A stretch of 64,000 bases of DNA, from NCBI RefSeq assembly GCF_003206065.1, contig NZ_PZJQ01000002.1, positions 835,883 to 899,882 on the forward strand. Reading direction: 5' to 3'. Positions 42,531 through 50,822 of this stretch are shown here, in pieces. Position 1 is the first letter of the stretch. Each line of letters opens with the position of its first letter. The stretch is from Salinicola halimionae. Its GTDB lineage: Bacteria > Pseudomonadota > Gammaproteobacteria > Pseudomonadales > Halomonadaceae. The notes beneath the pieces were generated by a model. That model made no database searches. It saw nothing but the letters and a program-made list of their open reading frames with translations, and had not been told where the DNA came from. The position numbers and the translations under genes were made by a program.

Positions 42531-44036
42531 ATGTTCGATTTTCTGATCCAGGGCTTCGGTGTCGCCCTGACGCCACTCAATCTGGGGCTGGCGTTCCTGG
42601 GCGCGCTGCTGGGCACGCTGTTCGGCGCGCTGCCGGGCATCGGGCCGATCAACGGTATCGCCATTTTGATGCCGCTGGCCTACACGCTGGGCCTGCCGGC
42701 CGAGTCTGCGCTCATCCTGCTGGCGGGTATCTACACCGGTTCCGAGTACGGCGGGCGGATGTCGAGCATCCTGCTCAACGTGCCCGGCGATGCCGGTGCG
42801 GTGATGACGACGCTGGACGGCCACCCGCTGGCGAAGAAAGGGCTGGCCGGTCCGGCGCTGGGCCTGTCGGCGGTCAGCTCGTTCATCGGCGCGACCGTGG
42901 CGATCGTCGGTCTGACCCTGTTCGCGCCGCTGCTGGCGGTCGTTGCGGTCAAGTTCGGGCCCGCGGAATTCTTTGCGCTGATGATCTTCGCCTTCGCCTC
43001 GATGTCCGCGATGATGGGCAAGGATCCACTCAAGACCCTGATCGGTGCCGTGCTCGGCGTGCTGATTTCGACCGTCGGCGTCGACTCCGGCACCGGCGTG
43101 CTGCGCTTCACCTTCGACATGCCCGAGCTCTATGACGGTATCGATTTCGTGGTGATGATCATCGGTCTGTTCGCCGTCAGCGAGATTCTACTGATGCTCG
43201 AGCACGCCTTTCGTCACGACCAGGACGGCGAGATGGCGCCGGTCGGCCGGGTCATGGTCAAGCTGAGCGAGGTGATGTTCTGCAAGTGGGCGATTCTTCG
43301 CTCCAGCGTGATCGGTTTCGTCATCGGCGTGCTGCCGGGCACCGGCGCTTCGGTCGCCAGTGCCGTTGCGTACACTACCGAGAAGCGTATCAGTGACCGC
43401 GACAACACGTTCGGTACCGGGGATATGCGCGGCTTGGCCGCGCCGGAAGCGGCCAACAATGCTTCCGCTGCCGGCTCCTTCGTGCCGATGCTGACGCTGG
43501 GGATACCCGGCTCCGGTACCACCGCGATTCTGCTCGGCGCGCTGATGCTCTACAACATCAACCCTGGTCCGATGATGTTCCGTGAACAGCCGGTGGTAGT
43601 GGGCGGTCTGATCGCCTCGCTCTATATCGGCAACGTCATGCTGCTGCTGTTGAACCTGCCGCTGGCCGGCGTGTTCGCCCGCGTGTTGCAGGTGCCGCGC
43701 TGGATACTGGTGCCCAGCGTGGCGATTCTCGCCTTCGTTGGCGTCTACCAGCTGCATTCCGACCTGATGGCGATCTACCTGATGCTGGTCATCGGCGTGT
43801 TCGGGTATCTGCTGCGCAAGTTCGGCTTCTCGCTGGCGCCGGTAGTGCTCGGTTTCGTGCTCGGCGGGCTGATGGAAGAGAACCTGCGCCGGGCGCTGTC
43901 GATCAGCGGCGGCGATGTCGCGATCCTGTTCCAGTCCGGCCTTTCTATCGGGCTGTGGATCGCTGCGGCGCTGGTGGTGCTGGTGCCGATGTTCGCGGGT
44001 AAGCTCAAGGCGAAGTTTCTGCCCGCGGGGAAATAG
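42531..44036 (+). CDS. tctA: TctA large membrane subunit of TTT system 2
   Basis: A 501-residue permease with about 11-12 helices. It has the TctA hallmarks GALPGIGPINGIAILMPLAY, VPGDAGAVMTTLDGHPLAKKG, GVLPGTGASVASAVAY, and APEAANNASAAGSFVPMLTLG with GIPGSGTTAILLGAL. The start ATG follows the tctB stop with no gap. It forms the translocation path for the acid delivered by TctC, probably driven by Na+ or H+. A long hairpin follows between it and convergent acnA. Confidence 0.93.
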   Translation: MFDFLIQGFGVALTPLNLGLAFLGALLGTLFGALPGIGPINGIAILMPLAYTLGLPAESALILLAGIYTGSEYGGRMSSILLNVPGDAGAVMTTLDGHPLAKKGLAGPALGLSAVSSFIGATVAIVGLTLFAPLLAVVAVKFGPAEFFALMIFAFASMSAMMGKDPLKTLIGAVLGVLISTVGVDSGTGVLRFTFDMPELYDGIDFVVMIIGLFAVSEILLMLEHAFRHDQDGEMAPVGRVMVKLSEVMFCKWAILRSSVIGFVIGVLPGTGASVASAVAYTTEKRISDRDNTFGTGDMRGLAAPEAANNASAAGSFVPMLTLGIPGSGTTAILLGALMLYNINPGPMMFREQPVVVGGLIASLYIGNVMLLLLNLPLAGVFARVLQVPRWILVPSVAILAFVGVYQLHSDLMAIYLMLVIGVFGYLLRKFGFSLAPVVLGFVLGGLMEENLRRALSISGGDVAILFQSGLSIGLWIAAALVVLVPMFAGKLKAKFLPAGK

Positions 44037-44061
44037 TACTAACCAGCAGTTGTATGCAACA

Positions 44062-44100
44062 TTCCTCAAAGGCTAGAGCTAGTGTCTAGTCTTTGAGGAA
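44062..44100. terminator. 16-bp-stem hairpin between tctA and acnA
   Basis: TTCCTCAAAG at 44062-44071 and CTTTGAGGAA at 44091-44100 pair perfectly. The stem continues inward through a G-T pair and CTAGA/TCTAG to a 7-base loop. It sits between convergent operons, 25 bp after tctA and 28 bp beyond the acnA stop. It could end or protect both transcripts; only weak T-rich stretches flank it. Confidence 0.65.
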
Positions 44101-44128
44101 AAGAATCTCGCTCGGTTTTCTCTGATAT

Positions 44129-46783
44129 TCACAGCATGCTGCGCAGCACGTAGTGGAGGATGCCGCCGTGGCGGAAGTACTTCAGTTCGTTGGCGGTGTC
44201 GATTCGACAGAGCGCGTCGATCTTCTTCTCGCCCTTGTCGCTCTTGATGGTCACCTTGACGTTGCCACCCGGGGTAAGATCGGCGAGCCCCTCGATGGAG
44301 ACGGTTTCGTCGCCGGTCAGACCCAGCGTCTCGCGGCTCTCGCCTTCCGGGAACTGCAGCGGCAGCACGCCCATGCCGATCAGGTTGGAGCGGTGGATGC
44401 GCTCGTAAGACTCGGTGATGACGGCGCGCACGCCAAGCAGACGCGTACCCTTGGCCGCCCAGTCACGTGAGGAGCCGGTGCCGTACTCCTTGCCGGCGAT
44501 GACCACCAACGGCGTATCGTCTTCGGCATACTTCATCGCCGCGTCGTAGATCGACATCTGCTCGCCGCTGGGCACGTGGCGCGTGTAGCCGCCTTCGACG
44601 TTTTCCAGCATCTCGTTGCGGATACGCACGTTGGCGAAGGTGCCGCGCATCATCACTTCGTGGTTGCCGCGACGCGAGCCATAGGAGTTGAAATCCTTCA
44701 CCGCCACGCCGTGCTCCTGCAGATATTTGCCTGCAGGGCTGTCCGGCTTGATCGATCCGGCCGGCGAGATGTGGTCGGTGGTGACGGAGTCGCCGAGCTT
44801 GGCCAGCACGCGGGCATTCTTGACGTCCTCGACCGGCTTCGGCTCTTTTTCCATGCCTTCGAAGAACGGCGGATGCTGGATATAGGTTGAGTCCTTGGAC
44901 CAGGCGTAGACCTCGCTTTCCGGGAACTCGATCGACTGCCAGATCTCGTCGCCGTCGAAGACTTCGGCGTACTCCTTGCGATACATCTCGGTCTTGACCT
45001 TCTCGACCGCCTCGGCGATCTCGGCCTGGGACGGCCAGATATCCTTCAGGTAAACGTCATTGCCGCTCTCGTCCTTACCCAAGGGTTCTTTCGACAGATC
45101 CTTGCGGACGTTGCCGGCCAGCGCATAGGCGACGACCAGGGGCGGCGATGCCAGCCAGTTGGTTTTCACCACCGGGTGTACGCGGCCTTCGAAGTTTCGG
45201 TTGCCCGAGAGCACGGATGCGACGGTCAGGTCGCCATCGTTGACCGCTTTCTCGATCGGTTCCGGCAGCGGACCGGAGTTACCGCAGCAAGACGTGCAGC
45301 CGTAGCCTACCAGGTTGAAACCCAAGGCGTTGAGATCGTCCTGTACGCCGCCGGCGGCCAGATAATCGGTGACGACCTTGGAGCCCGGTGCCAGTGACGT
45401 CTTGACCCAGGGTTTTGTGGTCAGCCCTTTCTCCTTGGCTTTACGGGCCAGTAGCCCGGCGGCCATCATCACGCTGGGATTGGAGGTGTTGGTACACGAG
45501 GTGATGGCGGCGATGACCACGGCGCCATGGTTGAGTGAAAAACTCTTGCCGTCATGTTTGACAGGCTGACCATCATCGAAATGGTCGTCGTCGCTTAACA
45601 GCGATTCGAAGACCGTCTTGGTATCCGAAAGCGCGACGCGATCCTGCGGGCGCTTGGGGCCGGCGAGGGAGGTTTCGACTTCACCCATGTCCAGGGCCAG
45701 CGAGTCGGTGAAGGTTGGCTCCGCGCCCGGCTCGCGCCACAGTCCCTGAGCCTGGGTATAGGCCTTGACCAGTTCGATTTGGTCCTCGTCGCGACCGGTC
45801 AGGCGCAGATAGTTGAGCGTTTCGTCGTCGACCGGGAAGAAACCGCAGGTCGCACCATATTCAGGGGCCATGTTGGCAATGGTGGCACGGTCGGCCAGCG
45901 GCAGGTCCTTGAGGCCATCGCCGTAGAATTCGACGAATTTACTCACCACGCCTTTCTTGCGCAGCATCTGGGTGACCGTCAGCACCAGGTCGGTGGCGGT
46001 AATGCCTTCCTTGAGCTTGCCGGTCAGCTTGAAGCCGACCACTTCCGGGATCAGCATCGAAACCGGCTGACCCAGCATCGCCGCTTCGGCTTCGATACCG
46101 CCCACGCCCCAGCCGAGAATGCCCAGACCGTTGATCATGGTGGTATGGGAGTCGGTACCCACCAGCGTGTCGGGGAAGGCATAGGTCTTGCCGTCGACTT
46201 CCTTGGTCCACACCGTCTTGCCGAGATACTCCAGATTGACCTGGTGGCAGATGCCGGTGCCCGGCGGTACGACGTGGAAGTTATCGAAAGCGTTCTGGCC
46301 CCAGCGCAGGAACTCGTAGCGCTCCAGGTTACGTTCCATTTCCATGGCGACGTTGTCCTTGAACGCGGACGCGTCGCCGAAATGGTCGACCATCACTGAG
46401 TGGTCGATGACCAGATCCACCGGTGACAGCGGATTGATGCGATCGGCCTTGGCGCCCAGCTTCTTGACCGCGTCGCGCATGGCGGCCAGGTCGACCACGC
46501 CGGGAACTCCGGTGAAATCCTGCATCAGAACGCGGGCGGGGCGATAGCCGATCTCGCGAGTCGACCTGCCTTCCTTGAGCCAGTCGGCCAGCGCTTGGAT
46601 ATCTTCTTCGGCCACGGTGGGGTCGTCGGCATAGCGCAGCTGGTTTTCCAGCAACACCTTGAGGGTCATCGGCAGTTTGTCGATGTTGCCCAGCGTTTCG
46701 GCAGCCTTGAGCAGACTGTAGTAGTGGAATGTTAGAGAGCCAATAGAAAATATCGATAAAAAGCGACCGCTGCCAATTGTCAT
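44129..46783 (-). CDS. acnA: aconitate hydratase A
   Basis: An 884-residue [4Fe-4S] enzyme that interconverts citrate, cis-aconitate and isocitrate. The cluster cysteines are in [11 protein letters not shown] and [15 protein letters not shown]. Other AcnA blocks include [24 protein letters not shown]-type [29 protein letters not shown], and the C-terminal [12 protein letters not shown]. It is the AcnA type, not AcnB or AcnD. Oddly, the first 17 residues ([17 protein letters not shown]) do not look like relatives, which have a charged start before a YHYYSL motif, and there is no clear ribosome site. The base composition changes at this point. The upstream AT-rich island probably replaced the original 5' end. 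Confidence 0.93.
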   Translation of the reverse strand: MTIGSGRFLSIFSIGSLTFHYYSLLKAAETLGNIDKLPMTLKVLLENQLRYADDPTVAEEDIQALADWLKEGRSTREIGYRPARVLMQDFTGVPGVVDLAAMRDAVKKLGAKADRINPLSPVDLVIDHSVMVDHFGDASAFKDNVAMEMERNLERYEFLRWGQNAFDNFHVVPPGTGICHQVNLEYLGKTVWTKEVDGKTYAFPDTLVGTDSHTTMINGLGILGWGVGGIEAEAAMLGQPVSMLIPEVVGFKLTGKLKEGITATDLVLTVTQMLRKKGVVSKFVEFYGDGLKDLPLADRATIANMAPEYGATCGFFPVDDETLNYLRLTGRDEDQIELVKAYTQAQGLWREPGAEPTFTDSLALDMGEVETSLAGPKRPQDRVALSDTKTVFESLLSDDDHFDDGQPVKHDGKSFSLNHGAVVIAAITSCTNTSNPSVMMAAGLLARKAKEKGLTTKPWVKTSLAPGSKVVTDYLAAGGVQDDLNALGFNLVGYGCTSCCGNSGPLPEPIEKAVNDGDLTVASVLSGNRNFEGRVHPVVKTNWLASPPLVVAYALAGNVRKDLSKEPLGKDESGNDVYLKDIWPSQAEIAEAVEKVKTEMYRKEYAEVFDGDEIWQSIEFPESEVYAWSKDSTYIQHPPFFEGMEKEPKPVEDVKNARVLAKLGDSVTTDHISPAGSIKPDSPAGKYLQEHGVAVKDFNSYGSRRGNHEVMMRGTFANVRIRNEMLENVEGGYTRHVPSGEQMSIYDAAMKYAEDDTPLVVIAGKEYGTGSSRDWAAKGTRLLGVRAVITESYERIHRSNLIGMGVLPLQFPEGESRETLGLTGDETVSIEGLADLTPGGNVKVTIKSDKGEKKIDALCRIDTANELKYFRHGGILHYVLRSML

Positions 46784-46826
46784 GTAAACACCAAAAGTGA
46801 TGAATAAGTCGTCTTGTCAGGAAAGG

Positions 46827-47816
46827 TTATATTGCGACTACTGCCTTACCAATTAGAGTGCGATTCTCGATGAGTTCATGTGCTTTTACGACATTCTCTA
46901 ATCGATACTTTGCTACAATCTCTATTTTTAATTTATTGTCAGCTAAAAGATTGAAAATGTCGTCTGCTCGTCTTTGTATGGTTTTTTGGCTATCCATGTA
47001 ATCTGCCAGACGTGGACGAGTGAGAAACAGTGAGCCATGCTCCCCAAGCTCTAATGGGTCGAGATTTTTCACTGACCCGGATACGTTGCCGTAATTAATG
47101 ATTAAACCTTTCTTTCGAGTTGAAAGAAAACTAGAACGCAATGTTTGTAAGCCGAGAGAATCAAAAACGGTGTCGACGCCTAAGCCTTCAGTGGCAGCTA
47201 AGACTTCTTGATGGAAATTTCCATGCTGATAAAGAAAAGCATCATCCGCCCCATAGCGCTTGGCAACTGCAATTTTTTCCTGGGTGCTCGCAGTAGCAAG
47301 AACCCTTGCTCCACGCGTCTTTGCTAACTGGATGAGCAGTCTACCAATGTTTCCAGATCCCGCATGGATCAAGCAAGAGCTGCCCGGTGTCAAGTTGGAT
47401 ACATCATTAACTAGATAGTGCGCGGTACAGCCTTGAAATAGGGAAGCCGCAGCCTGCTCGTAACTGATGGTATCTGGGATTTTAACGACTTGGCTGGCCG
47501 GAACGGTGGCATATTCTGCATAGCTACCCCAAGCGATACACCATGCAACTCGATCCCCGGGCTTGACCTGGCTGACCCCTTTCCCGACTTCCACAACTTC
47601 TCCAGCCCCCTCCATACCCAAAGTGCAAGGAAGCTCGACATCATAGGTTCGTGAGTTGACATACTTACCCTGTCGGGTATGTATGTCCATAAAATTAATG
47701 CCCGCGGCAAAAACTTTCACCAAAATTTTTTCTGGAGTGATCTTTGGGATTGTGGAACTGCTGGAAAACTGAACTACTTCCGGACCACCATACTCTGTTA
47801 TGAAAACCGATTTCAT
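46827..47816 (-). CDS. zinc-independent quinone oxidoreductase (QorA-like)
   Basis: A 329-residue medium-chain dehydrogenase/reductase. It begins VFITEYGGPEVVQF, has the CTLGMEGAGEVVEVGKGV block, and the nucleotide-binding loop HAGSGNIGRLLIQLAKTRGA, which varies the usual AAGGVG pattern. The structural-zinc cysteines of alcohol dehydrogenases are absent. Family members reduce quinones or act on activated alkenes with NADPH. Codon use is AT-rich, unlike the genes outside the island. It is divergent from a LysR gene, which may control it. Confidence 0.88.
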   Translation of the reverse strand: MKSVFITEYGGPEVVQFSSSSTIPKITPEKILVKVFAAGINFMDIHTRQGKYVNSRTYDVELPCTLGMEGAGEVVEVGKGVSQVKPGDRVAWCIAWGSYAEYATVPASQVVKIPDTISYEQAAASLFQGCTAHYLVNDVSNLTPGSSCLIHAGSGNIGRLLIQLAKTRGARVLATASTQEKIAVAKRYGADDAFLYQHGNFHQEVLAATEGLGVDTVFDSLGLQTLRSSFLSTRKKGLIINYGNVSGSVKNLDPLELGEHGSLFLTRPRLADYMDSQKTIQRRADDIFNLLADNKLKIEIVAKYRLENVVKAHELIENRTLIGKAVVAI

Positions 47817-47864
47817 TTTGAATATCTCTATGCAAAAAAATAATAATATCTGCTAGGAATTGTG

Positions 47865-47908
47865 GTGAAAACCAGATTTTGTTCACAGGGGCGGTGAATT
47901 AATTCACC
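47865..47908. promoter_or_regulatory. candidate LysR operator: GTGAA/TTCAC half-sites
   Basis: The perfect 16-bp palindrome GGTGAATTAATTCACC lies at 47893-47908. Two further half-sites, GTGAA at 47865 and TTCAC at 47882, lie just before it. They form TTCAC-N7-GTGAA (47882-47898) and GTGAA-N12-TTCAC (47865-47886). The cluster is in the 303-bp gap between the divergent quinone oxidoreductase and LysR genes, close to the former's start. Confidence 0.6.
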
Positions 47909-48119
47909 AGTCGCTCTGGGGCTTTCTGTTTAAATGGGTATAGGTGGTGTTTTGAATTTTTTGGACATGTCTATGCAATAGGCGTGTAGGCTTGACAGTA
48001 AGGGTGTTGGTGAGGCGATCTTCATTAAGTTTTATTAGATGTTAGTTATTTGTTGCTATAATGTATTGATGGTGGTTGAGGTAAATATCGATGGCAATGC
48101 TTGAAATGAGGCTTTCACA

Positions 48120-48974
48120 ATGGTTAATTGGACGGACTTGCAGTTTTTCTCGGCTCTTGCTCGCACCGGCTCTTTATCGGCGGCGGCACGTGAACTAAAA
48201 GTAGATCACGTTACTGTAGGGAGGCGTATCTCATCTTTGGAGAAATCACTGGATACGAGACTTGTAGATAAATTACCAAGAAGTCGACCTCTAACCGAGC
48301 GTGGAGAAGCAATAGCAGTTTTGGTCAGAGAAGTCGAACGCATGGTAAATTCTTTGCCCTTGTATTCAGATGTTGTTAATGAATCGCTTGATGCTACGGT
48401 TAGGTTGAGTGCTCCGCCGGGACTTGCCGTCCATTGGATAACACCACTTTTACCCGTGTTGAAAAAGCACTATCCCAAGCTGAAAGTCGCCCTACACTAT
48501 TCGACCACTTTTGCAGCTTTGGACAAGGGGGAGTGCGATCTCGCGCTAAGAATGACCAGGCCAGAAGATAAGGACCTAGTCGTAAGAAAGATCGGTAATT
48601 TAACATATGATCTATATGCGTCTCTCGAATACGTAAAAACGCCATCAGATTCCTATGAGTTTATTGTTTACCCTCAAGCTTTGGAGCATTTGCCACAACA
48701 AGTTTGGTTGCATAGATATCGAGGTGGTCGCGGCATTGCTCTCGAATCCAGTGATGTGCTTGCACACTATATGGCTGTGAAATCCGGTTTGGGGATCGCT
48801 GCATTACCGACCTTTATCGGCGACTCCGACTCTGGTCTTGTTCGTTTGGAGGCTATGCTTTCACGCCCAGACAGACCTGTATGGTTAACCATGTATCCAG
48901 ATCTGAGAAACTCTGCCTCCGTAAGAGTGCTAGTCGATTTCATAGCAGATAATGCCCGGACCATTTTAATCTAG
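48120..48974 (+). CDS. LysR-family regulator in the AT-rich island
   Basis: A 284-residue regulator. The winged helix at residues 1-62 reads TDLQFFSALARTGSLSAAARELK and VDHVTVGRRISSLEKSL, with the unusual VGRR variant seen in one LysR subgroup. The effector domain (about 88-280) is shorter than average. TGAGG precedes the ATG. It lies between the divergent quinone oxidoreductase gene and tctC on the same strand, 421 bp away. It is placed to regulate either or both. Its codon use matches the island. Confidence 0.88.
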   Translation: MVNWTDLQFFSALARTGSLSAAARELKVDHVTVGRRISSLEKSLDTRLVDKLPRSRPLTERGEAIAVLVREVERMVNSLPLYSDVVNESLDATVRLSAPPGLAVHWITPLLPVLKKHYPKLKVALHYSTTFAALDKGECDLALRMTRPEDKDLVVRKIGNLTYDLYASLEYVKTPSDSYEFIVYPQALEHLPQQVWLHRYRGGRGIALESSDVLAHYMAVKSGLGIAALPTFIGDSDSGLVRLEAMLSRPDRPVWLTMYPDLRNSASVRVLVDFIADNARTILI

Positions 48975-49395
48975 CGGTGGTGCCGAAGTTGTGTGTTCTT
49001 TTGAATTCCTTACCAGTGTGATGCAGGTTTATACTGCATTTAGTTTTGTCTGGTTTTATCTCTAGTTGGCTTTTGTGTTGGAGTTGTGTGATGTCTTTTG
49101 AGAGAAGGTTAGTGTGAATTAATGCACGGTAGCTGTGCTCGTTTTCTTGTTTTTTCAATAGTTGATTTTGGTTATGCTAAAAGTATTTTTAAATAGTCTG
49201 TAGATGCGTATTTAGACTAATGGCTGATTTTTTCTATCACCTCCTGATGCTTATCTGTAAGAAATGGTTGGGCTGAGGGTGTTTATACGTGAATGACTTG
49301 GTTTCAATTCATTTTTTTAATTTGAAATTCGAGAAGCTAGAGGTGCGAATTTTTGGTCTTAATGGCTGGTCAACTCTCGATAGGGTGATAAGAGT
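48975..49395. promoter_or_regulatory. AT-rich control region before tctC with an inverted repeat
   Basis: This 421-bp gap has no convincing gene; a 72-codon reverse frame (48940-49158) overlaps the end of lysR and shows no family features. A perfect inverted repeat ATGCAG-N7-CTGCAT lies at 49021-49039 and could be an operator or an RNA hairpin after lysR. The rest is AT-rich sequence suited to promoters of tctC. Confidence 0.45.
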
Positions 49396-50379
49396 ATGAA
49401 GAAAATATATTTTGGGGTCGCATTGGCTATTTCGATGGCCAGTTTGGCTGCCAGTGCTTATGCAGAAGTCATACCGAAGGGTGCCGAGTGCATAGTGCCT
49501 GGTGAGCCTGGCGGTGGTTTAGATTTTACTTGCCGAAGTGTCGGGCGAGTAATGGAGGAAATTGGTCTTACGACCGGTAGTATTCGAGTGGTCAACATGC
49601 CAGGGGCGGGTGGCGGAGTCGCGTTTGCACACGCCACGGCAAAGCGAAGTGGGGATAATCGAGTCATTGTCGCTGCTTCGACAGCAACCATAACTCGATT
49701 GGCACAGAATCAATTTCCAGGCATGACGTCAGATATGGTTAATTGGATTGGCACGTTAGGTGCTGACTATGGTGTTATTGCGGTCCGTGCAGATGCCCCT
49801 TATCGGGATATTAATGACCTTCTTTCGCAAATCAGAAAGAGTCCTAAGTCCGTTAAGTTCTCTGGTGCTAGTGCTAGAGGAGGGTGGGATCATCTAAAAG
49901 TTATGATGGTTGCAAAGGCATTCGGTATTAACGATCTTAGTAGTATTCCCTATCTCACATTCAATAGTGGAGGGGCAGCATTGACTCAGGTTGTTGGTGG
50001 GCACCTAGATGCTTTTACTGGAGATGTTTCAGAGGTAATGGGTTTTCTGAAGTCTGGAGATGTGAGGGCTTTGGCGATATTGGCTCCCGAGCGTCTAGAA
50101 TCACCATTAGAGTCGATACCTACTGCTAAGGAACAGGGAGTCGATGTGGTAGGACCTAATTGGCGCGGCTTTTATGCGCCCCCTGGAGTATCAGAGAAAG
50201 ATGTTCATGCTTGGGTTGAGTCTTCTGGTGAATTGTATGCCAGCGATCAATGGAAGAGCGTAATGAAGGCCAATGGATTGGTGCCCTTTCATTACCAAGG
50301 TAAAGAACTTGAAGACTTCATAAAAGTTCAAATCGGAGAACTGCGAGAAATTTCTAGTGATTTGGGTCTCGCTCAATGA
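49396..50379 (+). CDS. tctC: TctC-family solute receptor of TTT system 3 (island-borne)
   Basis: A 327-residue periplasmic binding protein with an obvious signal peptide (MKKIYFGVALAISMASLAAS, cleavage after AYA near residue 23). AECIVPGEPGGGLDFTCRSV and RVVNMPGAGGGVAFAH are the TctC blocks and resemble those of system 2. The codon use is AT-rich throughout, in contrast to tctB, whose ATG overlaps the tctC stop (ATGA). The receptor therefore seems to come from another genome while its membrane partners do not. Ligand unknown; a tricarboxylate is likely from its branch. Confidence 0.9.
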   Translation: MKKIYFGVALAISMASLAASAYAEVIPKGAECIVPGEPGGGLDFTCRSVGRVMEEIGLTTGSIRVVNMPGAGGGVAFAHATAKRSGDNRVIVAASTATITRLAQNQFPGMTSDMVNWIGTLGADYGVIAVRADAPYRDINDLLSQIRKSPKSVKFSGASARGGWDHLKVMMVAKAFGINDLSSIPYLTFNSGGAALTQVVGGHLDAFTGDVSEVMGFLKSGDVRALAILAPERLESPLESIPTAKEQGVDVVGPNWRGFYAPPGVSEKDVHAWVESSGELYASDQWKSVMKANGLVPFHYQGKELEDFIKVQIGELREISSDLGLAQ

Positions 50380-50822
50380 GCAAGTTCAATGACCGCGTCT
50401 TCGGGTTGGTCATGCTGGTCATCGCCGTTGCCTACTATTACGGCGCCACCCAGTTCCCGGTCCCCTTCGGGGGATCGGAAGCCGTGGGTCCGGAGACATT
50501 TCCCAAATTGTTGGCTGTCATTTTGGCGGTCTGCAGCCTCTACATGATCGTCAAACCGGATGCCGACAACCCCTGGCCGGTCGCCCAGACGTTCCTCGAG
50601 CTGGGTATCGCCGTCGTGGTACTGATCGCGTATGCCCTGCTGCTGGAGCCGCTGGGTTTCATCATCTCGACCATGCTGGCGGTGGGTACGCTGTGCTGGC
50701 GCATGGGCGCCAAGCCGATGAAAGCCTATTTGACCGGTTTGATTAGTGGTGCCGTGGTGTTTGTGCTGTTCACTTATGGGTTGGAACTGCCGCTTCCGCT
50801 CGGCCTGCTGGAGATCAACTGA
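50376..50822 (+). CDS. tctB: TctB small membrane subunit of TTT system 3
   Basis: A 148-residue protein with four helices, opening with FGLVMLVIAVAYYYGATQFPVPFGG. Overlap with the island-borne tctC is 4 bp, and with tctA 1 bp (TGATG). GC content jumps to the level of the host from about its first codons. It pairs with the system 2 TctB in length and pattern (LEPLGFIISTMLAVGTLCWRM compared with INLGFLVTTALVSIVIAWLF), suggesting an older duplication. Confidence 0.89.
   Translation: MSKFNDRVFGLVMLVIAVAYYYGATQFPVPFGGSEAVGPETFPKLLAVILAVCSLYMIVKPDADNPWPVAQTFLELGIAVVVLIAYALLLEPLGFIISTMLAVGTLCWRMGAKPMKAYLTGLISGAVVFVLFTYGLELPLPLGLLEIN

Larger units (their letters stand above)
46735..50376. other. AT-rich island joining acnA to tctBA
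   Basis: The base composition drops abruptly within the first codons of acnA and rises abruptly at the tctC/tctB junction. Hand counts of single 60-base lines give 24 G+C at 46801-46860, 22 at 50281-50340 and 21 at 49201-49260, against 37 at 50401-50460 and 41 at 43441-43500. The island holds a quinone oxidoreductase gene, a LysR gene and tctC. No integrase, transposase, flanking repeat or tRNA was seen, so homologous recombination or a scarless exchange is more likely than a mobile element. Confidence 0.75.

Noticed and set aside
48940..49158. Possible 72-codon reverse gene after the island lysR
   Set aside because: It overlaps the lysR end, lacks a ribosome site and a family signature, and lies in AT-rich DNA where stop-free frames of this size are less informative but still possible by chance.
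46735..50376. Prophage, IS element or integrative element
   Set aside because: No integrase, transposase, phage gene, flanking direct repeat or tRNA end was seen; base composition alone supports transfer, not a mobile element type.
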